Source: M3007 sp043764095
Lineage (GTDB): Bacteria; Bacteroidota; Bacteroidia; Chitinophagales; Saprospiraceae
DNA: 64,000 nucleotides
Direction: 5' to 3'
NCBI GenBank assembly: GCA_043764095.1
Contig: JAYUKX010000193.1
Coordinates: 23,732-87,731 of the forward strand
Part shown: in pieces, positions 51,449 through 60,486 of the stretch
How positions within the stretch are numbered: the first letter of the stretch is position 1
Layout: every line of letters begins with the position of its first letter
Position numbers and translations under genes: made by a program
The notes under the pieces: model-generated
Told to the model about the DNA's origin: nothing
Seen by the model: only the letters and a program-made list of their open reading frames with translations
Databases searched by the model: none

Positions 51449-51997
51449 ATGAAAAATTTAACATCAAAGATTATGCTTTTAAGCGGCCTTTTAATGCTCG
51501 CTTTTATTTTCATTCTTTGCAAGGCATCCATGACAAAAACGATTGTGGCCAAAGCAGTGATTGAATCCAAAAGTGAAAGCATGGTGAAAGGCACTGTGGT
51601 TTTTACCGAAAAAAATGGAGTGGTAAACATGGTAGCAGACATTAGTGGTGCAGCACCAGGCACGCACGCTATCCATATCCACGATAAAGGCGATTGCAGC
51701 GCGGCCGACGGTTCCTCTGCGGCGGGCCACTGGAATCCTACTAAGGAGAATCACGGCAAATGGGGGAGCGCTCCTTGCCACCGTGGCGATATTGGCAATA
51801 TTGAGGTAGGTGCCGATGGTAAAGGAAAAATTACCATGACTACCGATTTGTGGTGTGTTGGCTGTAACGATTTAAACAAAGATATTACGGGTAAAGCCAT
51901 TATCATCCATGCTAAAGCGGATGATTTTACAACACAACCCACCGGTAATGCTGGAGCGCGTTTAGGATGTGGCGTAATTGTACGCCAAGCGCAATAA
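51449..51997 (+). CDS. sodC: Cu/Zn superoxide dismutase, exported
   Basis: 182 residues from ATG 51449; the frame runs back to 51353 only through palindromic element E6. Signal peptide or lipoprotein-like leader (LAFIFILC). Metal ligands follow the family: His76 and His78 (HAIHIHDKGDC), bridging His94 (GHWNP), His102 (NHG), His111 and Asp114 (HRGD), His154; Cys83 and Cys174 form the disulphide. It removes superoxide in the periplasm and depends on copper, which links it loosely to the copper cluster at 11-15.6 kb. The terminator follows 19 bases after the stop. Confidence 0.95.
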   Translation: MKNLTSKIMLLSGLLMLAFIFILCKASMTKTIVAKAVIESKSESMVKGTVVFTEKNGVVNMVADISGAAPGTHAIHIHDKGDCSAADGSSAAGHWNPTKENHGKWGSAPCHRGDIGNIEVGADGKGKITMTTDLWCVGCNDLNKDITGKAIIIHAKADDFTTQPTGNAGARLGCGVIVRQAQ

Positions 51998-52015
51998 TAA
52001 ACAATGCCATAAAGT

Positions 52016-52058
52016 AAAAAATCCCACGTATCACATTTGTGACACGTGGGATTTTTTG
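52016..52058. terminator. Terminator of sodC
   Basis: Stem aaaaaatcccacgt-a-tcac / gtga-c-acgtgggatttttt with one mismatch and a 4-base loop, with a U-run following. The A-run lets it serve the minus-strand DUF433 gene to the right as well. Confidence 0.92.
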
Positions 52059-52109
52059 TTTCGTTAAGATAAATACCTGTTCGTTTAGAAAACGACACAC
52101 AAAACTCAA

Positions 52110-52346
52110 TTATGCAGCAGCGACTTGTTGAATCTGCTCCATAGAGTAATGTTGTTGACGTACCAAATCCAGTACCTCAACGGCTTGATCTCTTGTAATC
52201 GAGGGAAACTCACTCAAAAACTCGTTTAGACTAACGCCGATGCGCATATAGTCAAAAAAAGTTTCAACACGAATACGAGTACCGCTGAAAACGGGTGCTC
52301 CATCCTGAATCTCGGGGTGTACGCTGACAGAGTTAAAGTGATTCAT
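52110..52346 (-). CDS. DUF433 domain protein (antitoxin-like HTH)
   Basis: 78 residues: SVHPEIQDGAPVFSGTRIRVETFFDYMRIG, then LNEFLSEFPSITRDQAVEVLDLV is the complete DUF433 pattern (shown as HPEIQDGAPVFSGTRI and FPSITRDQAVEVL). DUF433 proteins commonly pair with a DUF5615 PIN-like toxin and bind DNA as antitoxins. No such toxin is adjacent here, so it is an orphan or a transcription factor of another kind. Confidence 0.85.
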   Translation of the reverse strand: MNHFNSVSVHPEIQDGAPVFSGTRIRVETFFDYMRIGVSLNEFLSEFPSITRDQAVEVLDLVRQQHYSMEQIQQVAAA

Positions 52347-52498
52347 AAAAACCGGTGCTGTTTAATTGTTATTTTCGTTTGAAAAAAGCAGTACCGGGAC
52401 TATACATTGGGTGGATTAAATGAAATGTTAATTTCGACGGCTAATGTATGGCGTTTAGTGATTAACTTGTATCTGTTTGTCGAAAAAAAATTTTATCC

Positions 52499-53581
52499 CT
52501 ACAAATATTTTTCGTTAAAAGCCTCTTTTACCGCTGCCGTAACCTTCTTGATTTCCTGTTCTTTTGATTTTGGATAAATCATTAACACATCCGCTTCATC
52601 CACGATAATATAATCGTCGAGGTCTTTAATGACCACTAATTTTTCCTTATTGGAACAACGAATAAGGTTGTTTTTGGCCTCCATCAGTAGTGTTGAGCCT
52701 GCTTGAACCACATTGCCCAAATTATCTTTTTCACATTCGGCAAAAAGACTTGCCCAAGTACCCAAATCCGACCAACCAAATTCGGCGGGAATGGTAAATA
52801 CATTTTGCGCTTTTTCCATAATGGCAAAATCAACAGAAATATTGGGTGTTGTTGGGTATGCAGTATCTATAAAATTTTGCTCATTGGGTGTATTATAGTT
52901 GCCTTCGCCCGCAGCCAGAATATTAAATATGTCGGGAGAAAAAGTTTGGAATGCCTTTAAAATAGACGCTACACTCCAAATAAAAATACCCGCATTCCAT
53001 AAGTACTCCCCCGAATCCAAAAAGGCTTGCGCGGTTGCGACATCGGGTTTTTCGGCAAAACGCTTTACTTTATGTATGCCTGTATTGGTATCGTTGTCCT
53101 GAAAATGAATATATCCATAACCGGTATCGGGGCGCGAGGGCTGGATACCCAAAGTAACTAATGCTTCATTTTGTGCTGCAAATTGGACGGCATTACTTAT
53201 TTTCTCAATAAATATGGATTCTTTCAGGATAATATGATCGGAAGGGGCGATCACCATAGTGGCTTTGGGATCGAGATTGGCCAGTTTGAAGGCCGTGTAA
53301 GCGACACAAGGGGCGGTATTGTTGCGGCTTGGCTCACACAGTATTTGATTGTCGGTGAGTTCCGGTATTTGCTGCTTGACCAAATCTTTATAGATAGCAT
53401 TGGTGACGACAAAGATATTGGCTGCCGGACAAAGTGGCAAAAATCGCTCAAAAGTGAGCCGCAATAGGCTTTTCCCCATGCCCATCATGTCCAAAAATTG
53501 CTTAGGATGTTGTTCGCGGCTGCCGGGCCAAAAGCGGCTTCCAACGCCTCCTGCCATAATGGCTACGTATGTATTACTCAT
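52499..53581 (-). CDS. Mannose-1-phosphate guanylyltransferase
   Basis: 360 residues. The nucleotidyltransferase signature MAGGVGSRFWPGSREQHPKQF at the N-terminus (as MAGGVGSRFWP and HPKQF), then CEPSRNNTAPC, APSDHIIL and WNAGIFIW are typical of single-domain GDP-mannose pyrophosphorylases; the isomerase domain of fused ManC proteins is absent. It makes GDP-mannose from mannose-1-phosphate and GTP for polysaccharides, glycans and GDP-fucose. It stands alone; the palindromic element 53601-53783 lies 20 bases upstream of its ATG. Confidence 0.95.
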   Translation of the reverse strand: MSNTYVAIMAGGVGSRFWPGSREQHPKQFLDMMGMGKSLLRLTFERFLPLCPAANIFVVTNAIYKDLVKQQIPELTDNQILCEPSRNNTAPCVAYTAFKLANLDPKATMVIAPSDHIILKESIFIEKISNAVQFAAQNEALVTLGIQPSRPDTGYGYIHFQDNDTNTGIHKVKRFAEKPDVATAQAFLDSGEYLWNAGIFIWSVASILKAFQTFSPDIFNILAAGEGNYNTPNEQNFIDTAYPTTPNISVDFAIMEKAQNVFTIPAEFGWSDLGTWASLFAECEKDNLGNVVQAGSTLLMEAKNNLIRCSNKEKLVVIKDLDDYIIVDEADVLMIYPKSKEQEIKKVTAAVKEAFNEKYL

Positions 53582-53600
53582 GTGAAATTGTTTTTTATTA

Positions 53601-53783
53601 GTAAAAACTTAGCCGCTCCCATTTCGGTCAAAAAAGGTCAATTTTAGGCCATACTGCTTCGGCAGGCTCAGCATAAATTCGCCGTTTTTTTCGTTCGATG
53701 CAGCGCATCGAACGAAAAAAAGCGGCTCGTTTGCCCTAAAATTGCCTGCTTTTTTGACTCGAAACCGCTGGCTAAGTTTTTAC
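53601..53783. repeat. 183-bp palindromic element (E7), long form of E2
   Basis: Terminal arms gtaaaaacttagc / gctaagtttttac; next cggtcaaaaaaggtcaatttt against aaaattgcctgcttttttgac; central perfect hairpin cgttcgatgc-agc-gcatcgaacg flanked by T7 and A7. Shared with E4/E6 are the words ttcgccgttttt and gcggctcgt. It lies between the guanylyltransferase gene and the LysM protein terminator; no gene in 53582-53800. Confidence 0.9.
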
Positions 53784-53800
53784 TTTGGTTAACAAGTATC

Positions 53801-53846
53801 CCTAAAAAAAACATGAGCCATCTCGTGAAGAGCATGACTCATGTTT
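53801..53846 (-). terminator. Terminator of the LysM protein gene
   Basis: Stem aaacatgag-c-cat / atg-a-ctcatgttt with one mismatch and a 12-base loop. On the minus strand it is followed by a run of eight U residues, 44 bases after the stop codon. Confidence 0.85.
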
Positions 53847-53890
53847 GTGTATCAATATGGGCTTATTCGCCCATTGTTACCAATCTTAGA

Positions 53891-54274
53891 TTACTGCTCA
53901 AAAGGAATCACCAATTCTTGGCCTACTTCAATTTGGTCAGGATTGCTAAGAATACCTTTGTTGGCATCGAAGATTTGCTTATACTTTCCTGGCTCGCCAA
54001 AAAAGTGCTTGCTGATTTTGCCCAATGTATCGCCGCTTACTACGGTATATTTCGCATAGTAATCGCTAGTTTCTACTGCGATATCAGCAATGATATCAGT
54101 AGGATTAGCACCACCAACTGCTTTGATTTTGTCCCAAATAAGGTTTTTCTCATAAGCAGAGTGAACAGTACCGGTTACTTTCAATACACCGTTTTCTTCA
54201 GTTACACCGCCATTTTTGGCGCCGAGTTCTTGGCCTAGGCTGAGTACTGCTTGGTATTTAGCTTGTACAGACAT
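53891..54274 (-). CDS. BON + LysM domain protein (YgaU/Kbp-like)
   Basis: 127 residues with no signal peptide. Residues ~15-70 form a BON-like domain (GAKNGGVTEENGVLKVTGTV), residues ~75-124 a LysM domain (YTVVSGDTLGKISKHFFG, ...IFDANKGILSNPDQIEVGQELVIP). The same two-domain, cytoplasmic layout is found in E. coli Kbp (YgaU), a potassium-binding protein. Its function here is by family resemblance only. Confidence 0.92.
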   Translation of the reverse strand: MSVQAKYQAVLSLGQELGAKNGGVTEENGVLKVTGTVHSAYEKNLIWDKIKAVGGANPTDIIADIAVETSDYYAKYTVVSGDTLGKISKHFFGEPGKYKQIFDANKGILSNPDQIEVGQELVIPFEQ

Positions 54275-54421
54275 GATTTGAATAATTTTATTTTGTTAAG
54301 ATATTAGACAACAATAACAGGTTTTAAATAAAAATAATTAAATTAAACCTACTATCGAATGTTTAAATGGTTATCGATCGAACCGATCGCGAAATGAGAC
54401 GCAAATGTACATAAAAGTAAC

Positions 54422-54446
54422 GGAACGTACAGCTCGTTCCTGTTTT
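54422..54446 (-). terminator. Small hairpin downstream of the DUF5689 gene
   Basis: Stem ggaacg / cgttcc with a 7-base loop and a T-run (TGTTTTTTG) on the plus strand side; 20 bases after the minus-strand stop. Weak. Confidence 0.4.
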
Positions 54447-54465
54447 TTGCTGGAGCAGTTGCAGA

Positions 54466-55833
54466 TTAGTTTACTTTAACGTTGTCGATACGCCAAGTGG
54501 TTGTGTTTCCGCCTGGGCCACTTCCAACATATTTCCAACCGATATGAATTTTGCCATTATTGACAACTGGCAAATTGACATTACCAGATGGAATCCATTT
54601 TCCAAAATTTGGATTGGTATCCTTATCCGATGCTTGTGCTAAAGTACAAGTGATCGGCTGCCAAGTTGCACTGGCAAAGTTGGTACCGTCAAAATTGGTA
54701 GAATACCATACACTCAAACCATCGTGCTTGTAGTATTCCCAAGAACTTTCAAAGCTCAGCTTTTTTTGAGTCGAAACTGTGATTGCTGGCGAAATTAACC
54801 AAGACTCATTATTAGCATCTTGACTGGTAAATGCAGTCACTGTAGCATAAACATTGCCAGAAAAAGATTTTCCGCGCCAAGTACGGCAGCCATCTGATCC
54901 GATATTAGACCAGCCCGCAAGGGTTACATCTTGGTTGGCTGTAACGGATGTAAATGCCTCGTCGATATTATCCACAGTTACATTACCACCGGTTTTACCA
55001 CAAATAATCACACAACGATCGGCTGTAAAGTTAACATCGGCTGTGTTGCGGATATACAACTGTGCTGTAGTATTGTAGGTACTCAAAACGCCTGAGATTG
55101 TACCGCTTTTAGTAGGTGTTTTTTCTGCTGCAAAATCGGCATAACCGCTGGTGCGGACTACAATATTCGCGCTACCACCGCAATCTTCTATGGTGCGATT
55201 GAGCGTTAATTTAGAAGCGGCATCGGCATAGGGTTTATCGGTGTCAGCACCAATAAACTGTGCATTTTCGAATTTTACCAATGTGCTTAAATAATCAGGA
55301 TTGGTCACATCTGCCAATGTGATAATACGTGGCTCAGGAGGAGTGGCACTTACCAAACCTTTGAATACTTGTGTGCGTACTTGTGCTTCGGTGATACCTA
55401 CGGCATCTAATATGCCCGCTTCTTCTTTAGTACCGCCGTTCAATTGTGTGATACCGCCATAGTCGCCGAGTACCATCCCTTTGCAGTTTATATAAACGGT
55501 ACGGCCAATTGGAAACTGGTTGTACAAATAACCATCGTTGAACTTTACTTCAATACCACCGCTTGCATCTTGTATAACGATAGTTTTATAAAAATTGCCC
55601 GAGCGGTCGTCCATGACAACTACGCCTTCAATGATTTTTTCATCCGCGATCCTATCCAAGCCACCCAACGTTGTGTGTAATTGCTTGAGTTCTTTGATCG
55701 TGATATTGGCTTTTATATCTACTGGTGAACCAGTGATGGGTGGCTCGTCAAATTCTGTTTTTACACAAGAAAAAAAGACGCAGGCGAAAAGTGCCAATGC
55801 CATACCGAATTTTGCAATGAGTGTATTTTTCAT
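54466..55833 (-). CDS. DUF5689 lipoprotein with C-terminal choice-of-anchor/MAM-like domain
   Basis: 455 residues. Lipobox FFSC (Cys23). DUF5689 at ~40-260 (ITIKELKQLH, KIIEGVVVMDDRSGNFYKTIVIQDASGGIEV in part, and the OB-fold-like LYNQFPIGRTVYINCKG), then a C-terminal jelly-roll domain (GWSNIGSDGCRTWRGKSFSGN; SWLISPAI; FESSWEYYKHDGLSVWYSTNFDG) of the choice-of-anchor-J kind. It lies 59 bases downstream of the TonB receptor, with which such proteins are often paired. Probably a surface-exposed lipoprotein partner of the receptor, like a SusD analogue; inference. Confidence 0.87.
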   Translation of the reverse strand: MKNTLIAKFGMALALFACVFFSCVKTEFDEPPITGSPVDIKANITIKELKQLHTTLGGLDRIADEKIIEGVVVMDDRSGNFYKTIVIQDASGGIEVKFNDGYLYNQFPIGRTVYINCKGMVLGDYGGITQLNGGTKEEAGILDAVGITEAQVRTQVFKGLVSATPPEPRIITLADVTNPDYLSTLVKFENAQFIGADTDKPYADAASKLTLNRTIEDCGGSANIVVRTSGYADFAAEKTPTKSGTISGVLSTYNTTAQLYIRNTADVNFTADRCVIICGKTGGNVTVDNIDEAFTSVTANQDVTLAGWSNIGSDGCRTWRGKSFSGNVYATVTAFTSQDANNESWLISPAITVSTQKKLSFESSWEYYKHDGLSVWYSTNFDGTNFASATWQPITCTLAQASDKDTNPNFGKWIPSGNVNLPVVNNGKIHIGWKYVGSGPGGNTTTWRIDNVKVN

Positions 55834-55892
55834 GCTATTTTAATTTGTATATGTATAAATAAAGGATTGGGAAATATCCAATCCTGATTTTT

Positions 55893-58706
55893 TTATCGAA
55901 CGTTAACTGTTACACTAATGAAATAATTGAAGCCTGGTGCGTAAATTAATTCGTTTTGGTATTGACGTACATCGGAAGCATCCCTGAACGCACGAGAATA
56001 GGCTTCACGACCAGAAACTATGACATTGCGGTTATCTAAAATATTATTTAGGCCAACATTGACAAAGAGAAAGTACTTTGATGTAATACGCCACGATTTG
56101 CCTCCGAAAAGATCCACTGTAAATGCAGCAGGTGCTTTAGTTTGCTGGAAAACAACATCCCATGCTTCTGAACCGGGAGGGGCACCACCGCCTGCTACTT
56201 GAATGGCATAATCTTCGGTGCGGCGAGCACGGTCGAACTCGTACCAATAATCATCAGCAAAATTAACTGTAGCAGATGCAAACCAAAACTTTCGGCCTTC
56301 GTATTTAACAGAGAGCGATGCCGTTGTTTGTGGCGTACGAGGTACCAAAAAGTTCGTTTGATAAATCAGTTTGTTGTCGATGGATACGAAACTGGTATTG
56401 TCATCATAGAAACTGATCCTCGGACGAGATGTATAGCGATAATAACCAAGATTGGTGGCTCCTAATAAACTCCACTGTGTGTGTGCTTCCAATGGGCGTG
56501 CTTCAAATGCTGCTTCTATACCTGAGTGTACTTGATCCACACCTGTACGTATTTCTGTACCAAAAGTACTGGTTGTTTGGCCAAATGTCAAAAAAGACTC
56601 AATCTGATTGTCAAATTTTGTCAAATAACCCGTTACGCGGGTACGCAAGCGAGGCGAACGATGGATAAAACCTGTTTCGCCACTGTAAATATTATATGGT
56701 TTTGCGGCTTCATAAAAGCTATTGCGTGTGCGAGGCGACAAGAATATATCGCGGAACAACGGCGCACGCGTACCTTGAAAACCGTTAGCATAAATATAGT
56801 TACGGCCATTTACTTTATAGGTAGCACCGCCTTTTACACCGTAGGTCGTGAAATTGATTTTATCAGAATTACCTAGAGAATTATCGGGGTAGCGGCCATT
56901 TTGCATGTGACCAGTACGCCACATCGTTACAGTATTGGCCTCTGCGCCACCGAAGAAACTCCATTTACGAAGGTTGGATACCACTTGCGCCCAAGCACCA
57001 CCCTTGCGTATGTTTTCGTCATAATCCCATCCATAGGTATCGCCTTTGCGCACTACACGGTTTGTTGTACGTATATCATTGTTCAAAGCAAGTGTATTAC
57101 CTTGAAGGTCTTGTAATGCCAAAGGATTTACATCTACATGGAATTCACCACCCAAGAAATCATCGACTGTTTTGAAATTGCGGCCTAAATAGTATTGGAA
57201 ATTAGCACCTCCATTGATCGAAGTTCTATTGTTTAATTTGTGTTTCACCAATAAATTTGTACCCAATTCCTTACTATCTTCTCTGAAATCTGCAAGGAGA
57301 ACGGTTGATTTTTTACCTGAAACGGTATTGTCGGCGATTCCATTTGCGTTCTTAACAGTTACTTGATCAATACTGTTGGCTTCCCAAATACCTGCCCAAT
57401 CAATTTGGCGGTAGGCTTGGTTGTTGCGCATCAAATCGGCCCATTGGGCAGTTAAGGTGGGGTCTCCCAAGGCAGATGGTAAACGACGGTTATAATCTGG
57501 GTTAGGGTTTTGAGCACCAAACCAATCCAAGCGTGTTTGACCACGTTTGCCTGCTTGTCCGTAAGTCGTCCAAGTCAGGTTTGTAGCCGCACTTGGTGTC
57601 CAGTCCCAACGCAACAAAGCAATCGGTTGATTGGAGTGGGCAATATTCGCATTGCGTTTTTCTCCATTCCAATACCCCCAACTTGGGTTATAACGGGTGG
57701 TACCAGCCAAATCAAACATTTCCTGTTGTGCGTCACCATTACGGCCGCGTTTGGTTGGCGCGCCCAATACTGTTATATTAAAGGTGTGCTTTTTTAATTT
57801 TTTATCCACAGAAAGGAAGTACGACGAACCTTCAAAAGGTGTGCCTTCGTACCAACCTTCATCGGCCCAGCGGCGGCTACCTGATACCGATACTGCCCAA
57901 CCACCAGGCATAAGACCTGTATTCATGGTAAGCATGGAGCGGTGGCGGTAAGTGCGGTTGCTGATGGCATGTGATGCGCGTACGCCTTTGCGTTGTACAG
58001 ATGCACGAGTATCGAGGAGCGTAGAGCCACCTATTTCGGCAAATGCAAACTCAGAGGGTTCGATACCAATAGAAGTTTCGCGTGCGCGCAATACATCATT
58101 CAATCCACCAAATTCACCAAAGAAAGCACCACCCGTTTCGGGGTCATTAATACTTACTCCATTGAGGAATAATGGAAAGTTTTCGGATTCATAACCGCGT
58201 TCGCGGAAACGGAAAAACGACCAGCCAAAAGCGGAAACAGTTTGGAATACATCGCGGCTGGCGTGTAGCAAATTGGCTACTTCGCTGGCACCATCGGTTT
58301 CTGATTCGGCCTCATCCAGCGTTACCGTTGGAATATCGCCCGAAGCAGCAGTACCTGGGGTCGTGCTGTTGTCTGCTGCGACTGCTTGATCTTTTTTGAG
58401 GATGATACGCACTACTTCAATACCTTTTACGGTAGGTTGTAGTTCGAGTGTTACCTCATAAGGCTGGTAGCCAGCGCGGGTTACGACTACTGTGCATTTG
58501 CCTTTCGGCACATTTTGGATCTCAAAAACACCCGATGCATTGGAGGATGCAAACAATGGTTTGCCGTTGATGGACACCGAAGCATCGCCCAATGGAGACC
58601 CTGTTTCACTATCGGAAATAGTTCCGGTGAGGGTTACTTGAGCCAACAATACCACTGTGCTGACCAAAGTCATCAGCAGGCTGAGTAAAAGTTTTTTTAC
58701 AAACAT
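55893..58706 (-). CDS. TonB-dependent receptor
   Basis: 937 residues from ATG 58706; the frame opens 108 bases earlier across the leader. Signal peptide ending VVLLAQ, carboxypeptidase-regulatory-like domain at ~25-110 (TGTISDSETGSPLGDASVSI, NVPKGKCTVVVTRAGYQPYEV in part), plug (RFRERGYESENFPLFLNGV, ...EIGGSTLLDTRA) and a long barrel ending with an aromatic-rich strand (FNYFISVTVNVR). It imports a substrate across the outer membrane with TonB energy. The neighbouring DUF5689 lipoprotein and the divergent exported EEP enzyme suggest a nutrient set, perhaps for phosphate or nucleotides from nucleic acid. Confidence 0.93.
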   Translation of the reverse strand: MFVKKLLLSLLMTLVSTVVLLAQVTLTGTISDSETGSPLGDASVSINGKPLFASSNASGVFEIQNVPKGKCTVVVTRAGYQPYEVTLELQPTVKGIEVVRIILKKDQAVAADNSTTPGTAASGDIPTVTLDEAESETDGASEVANLLHASRDVFQTVSAFGWSFFRFRERGYESENFPLFLNGVSINDPETGGAFFGEFGGLNDVLRARETSIGIEPSEFAFAEIGGSTLLDTRASVQRKGVRASHAISNRTYRHRSMLTMNTGLMPGGWAVSVSGSRRWADEGWYEGTPFEGSSYFLSVDKKLKKHTFNITVLGAPTKRGRNGDAQQEMFDLAGTTRYNPSWGYWNGEKRNANIAHSNQPIALLRWDWTPSAATNLTWTTYGQAGKRGQTRLDWFGAQNPNPDYNRRLPSALGDPTLTAQWADLMRNNQAYRQIDWAGIWEANSIDQVTVKNANGIADNTVSGKKSTVLLADFREDSKELGTNLLVKHKLNNRTSINGGANFQYYLGRNFKTVDDFLGGEFHVDVNPLALQDLQGNTLALNNDIRTTNRVVRKGDTYGWDYDENIRKGGAWAQVVSNLRKWSFFGGAEANTVTMWRTGHMQNGRYPDNSLGNSDKINFTTYGVKGGATYKVNGRNYIYANGFQGTRAPLFRDIFLSPRTRNSFYEAAKPYNIYSGETGFIHRSPRLRTRVTGYLTKFDNQIESFLTFGQTTSTFGTEIRTGVDQVHSGIEAAFEARPLEAHTQWSLLGATNLGYYRYTSRPRISFYDDNTSFVSIDNKLIYQTNFLVPRTPQTTASLSVKYEGRKFWFASATVNFADDYWYEFDRARRTEDYAIQVAGGGAPPGSEAWDVVFQQTKAPAAFTVDLFGGKSWRITSKYFLFVNVGLNNILDNRNVIVSGREAYSRAFRDASDVRQYQNELIYAPGFNYFISVTVNVR

Positions 58707-58741
58707 TAAATTGGTAAAATAATTGGTTAAAATATCATTCT

Positions 58742-58761
58742 TTCGCCCGCTCTCGGGCGAA
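58742..58761 (-). other. Hairpin in the TonB receptor leader
   Basis: Perfect stem ttcgcccg / cgggcgaa with a 4-base loop, 36 bases upstream of the start codon, in the 5' leader. May protect or regulate the mRNA. Confidence 0.45.
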
Positions 58762-58811
58762 TACAATGCGAGATAAAGAGGGGCTTTATGTATCACTTCT
58801 GAAAAGTAGCG

Positions 58812-58819
58812 CAAAATTA
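58812..58819 (-). promoter_or_regulatory. -7 promoter element of the TonB receptor operon
   Basis: Minus strand TAATTTTG followed by C, about 106 bases before the start codon; the leader then carries the hairpin 58742-58761. No clear -33 element. Confidence 0.45.
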
Positions 58820-58933
58820 GGTAAAAAATAACACCACGTTAGCACCTTACCGTGTTAATTTACTGCAAAGGATACGTCATAGTGTAATAATTACCGCAAC
58901 TTTGCGCCGCAATTCAGCAACGTACTATTGAAA

Positions 58934-59992
58934 ATGAATAAATTACACAAAATTTGGCTTATTTTAGCCCTGTTTATTATTACTGATGATCTTATACTCG
59001 CCCAAGATAAAAAGGACGAATACAAGGTAGCAGCCATCGGTTTTTACAATTTGGAAAATCTTTTTGATACCATCGACTCGCCAACGACAAATGATGTCGA
59101 TTTTTTGCCGGGCGGGAGATTGGTTTGGAATACCCCAAAATATATTTCCAAACAAGCCAATATGGCTAAAGTGATCAGTGAACTAGCCATCGAACTTTCA
59201 CCAGATGGGGTAGCCCTTTTGGGTGTAGCCGAAGTGGAAAACGCTAAGGTATTGGAAGATTTGGTGGTACAAGATGCGATCAAAAGCAGGGGCTATAAAG
59301 TTATCCATTACGACTCTCCCGACGAACGGGGTATCGACTGTGGCTTGCTCTACAATCCTAAATATTTTACGGTAACCTATTCAAGGGCTTGTCCGATCGT
59401 ATTGAAAGATGCCAAAACCGGCGAGCCGGATTTTACGCGTGATATACTGTATGTCACTGGATTGATGGACGGCGAACCGCTACATATTATGGTAGGCCAC
59501 TGGCCATCGCGCAGGGGAGGGGAAGCAGCGAGTGCACCCGGACGTGCAGCCGCAGCACTTGTTTGCAGAACGCTGGCAGACAGTATTCTTGCTGCCAACG
59601 AAAATGCTAAAATTGTTATCATGGGTGATTTGAACGACGATCCCGATAGCAAAAGTATGACGAAAGTACTGGAAGCAAAAGGCGATACTAAAGACGTGAA
59701 AATGGGTGGATTATACAATCCGATGTACGACCACTACAAAAACGGCGATGGCACTATGGCCTACCGCGACTCTTGGAGTTTGTTCGATCAGGTTGTAGTA
59801 TCACAACCATTTGTCCATAAAAAATCGGGAGGATGGCAGTATTATAAATCTATGGTGTTCCGCAGGCCTTGGTTGTTACAAAGCGAAGGCCAATTCCGTG
59901 GTTATCCGTTTAGGACTTATGTCGGCGACAACTTTATTAATGGATACAGCGACCACTTACCGGTGTATTTGTTCTTTTTGAAAAAGAAATAA
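58934..59992 (+). CDS. Exported endonuclease/exonuclease/phosphatase (EEP) family enzyme
   Basis: 352 residues from ATG 58934. Signal peptide ending LILAQ. EEP fold: FYNLENLFDTI (Asn/Glu metal site), GVAEVEN, VGHWPSRRGGE, IMGDLNDDPDS and the closing YSDHLPVYLFF (Asp-His). The family hydrolyses phosphodiester or phosphate monoester bonds with Mg2+; exported members act on extracellular DNA, RNA or lipids. It is divergent from the TonB receptor/DUF5689 operon across 227 bases and may share its regulation. Confidence 0.92.
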   Translation: MNKLHKIWLILALFIITDDLILAQDKKDEYKVAAIGFYNLENLFDTIDSPTTNDVDFLPGGRLVWNTPKYISKQANMAKVISELAIELSPDGVALLGVAEVENAKVLEDLVVQDAIKSRGYKVIHYDSPDERGIDCGLLYNPKYFTVTYSRACPIVLKDAKTGEPDFTRDILYVTGLMDGEPLHIMVGHWPSRRGGEAASAPGRAAAALVCRTLADSILAANENAKIVIMGDLNDDPDSKSMTKVLEAKGDTKDVKMGGLYNPMYDHYKNGDGTMAYRDSWSLFDQVVVSQPFVHKKSGGWQYYKSMVFRRPWLLQSEGQFRGYPFRTYVGDNFINGYSDHLPVYLFFLKKK

Positions 59993-60001
59993 AAGATTTG
60001 T

Positions 60002-60044
60002 GCACCTGTTTGGGTGTCATTTTTTTTGACACCCAAACAGGTGC
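60002..60044. terminator. Perfect bidirectional terminator with T7 loop
   Basis: Perfect 18-bp stem gcacctgtttgggtgtca / tgacacccaaacaggtgc around a loop of seven T. It begins 10 bases after the EEP stop and ends at the base before the stop codon of the DUF3592 gene. Confidence 0.9.
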
Positions 60045-60485
60045 TTACTTATTAAAGTACCGAATCAAAGTACTACCAATGAGTGTCCAACTTGGCAAAC
60101 CCAAGCAAAGGACAAAAAAGAGCAAATAGGCTATTTCCTTTACCATGTACCAGCCGCCCAGAGTGAATAGATCTCGGTCTTTTTCGTCGTACCAAACCTT
60201 TAATTGATCGCCTACCCTCAATTTGTTTTTGCTTAGGTTAGGCATATATTCAATTTCCCTTATTTCTTTCCACGAGGTTTCAAAAGAAATGACAGCAATT
60301 TCTTCCGTGTATTTCCGCCCTTTTCGAGTTCTTTCCTCCAATTTCAGCGCTGTAACGGTGCCATTGGCCCACAGCCCTGCGCGAAGCATGCGGTTGCAAT
60401 CCATCATATATTTGATGCCATGATAAGCGATAAATATACTGATAAAAGCGAATAATAAAGCGATTGCTGTGGCTAGTATTTCCAT
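60045..60485 (-). CDS. DUF3592 membrane protein in the RNA-repair operon
   Basis: 146 residues. Span at ~3-22, a soluble DUF3592 domain (NGTVTALKLEE, EIAVISFET, LRVGDQLKVWYDEKD; OB-like beta barrel), span at ~116-138. Its ATG lies one base after the HD-Pnk stop, so it is translationally coupled to an RNA-repair enzyme. DUF3592 proteins have no established biochemical role; here it may attach the repair module to the membrane or be a chance neighbour. Confidence 0.85.
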   Translation of the reverse strand: MEILATAIALLFAFISIFIAYHGIKYMMDCNRMLRAGLWANGTVTALKLEERTRKGRKYTEEIAVISFETSWKEIREIEYMPNLSKNKLRVGDQLKVWYDEKDRDLFTLGGWYMVKEIAYLLFFVLCLGLPSWTLIGSTLIRYFNK

Positions 60486-60486
60486 T

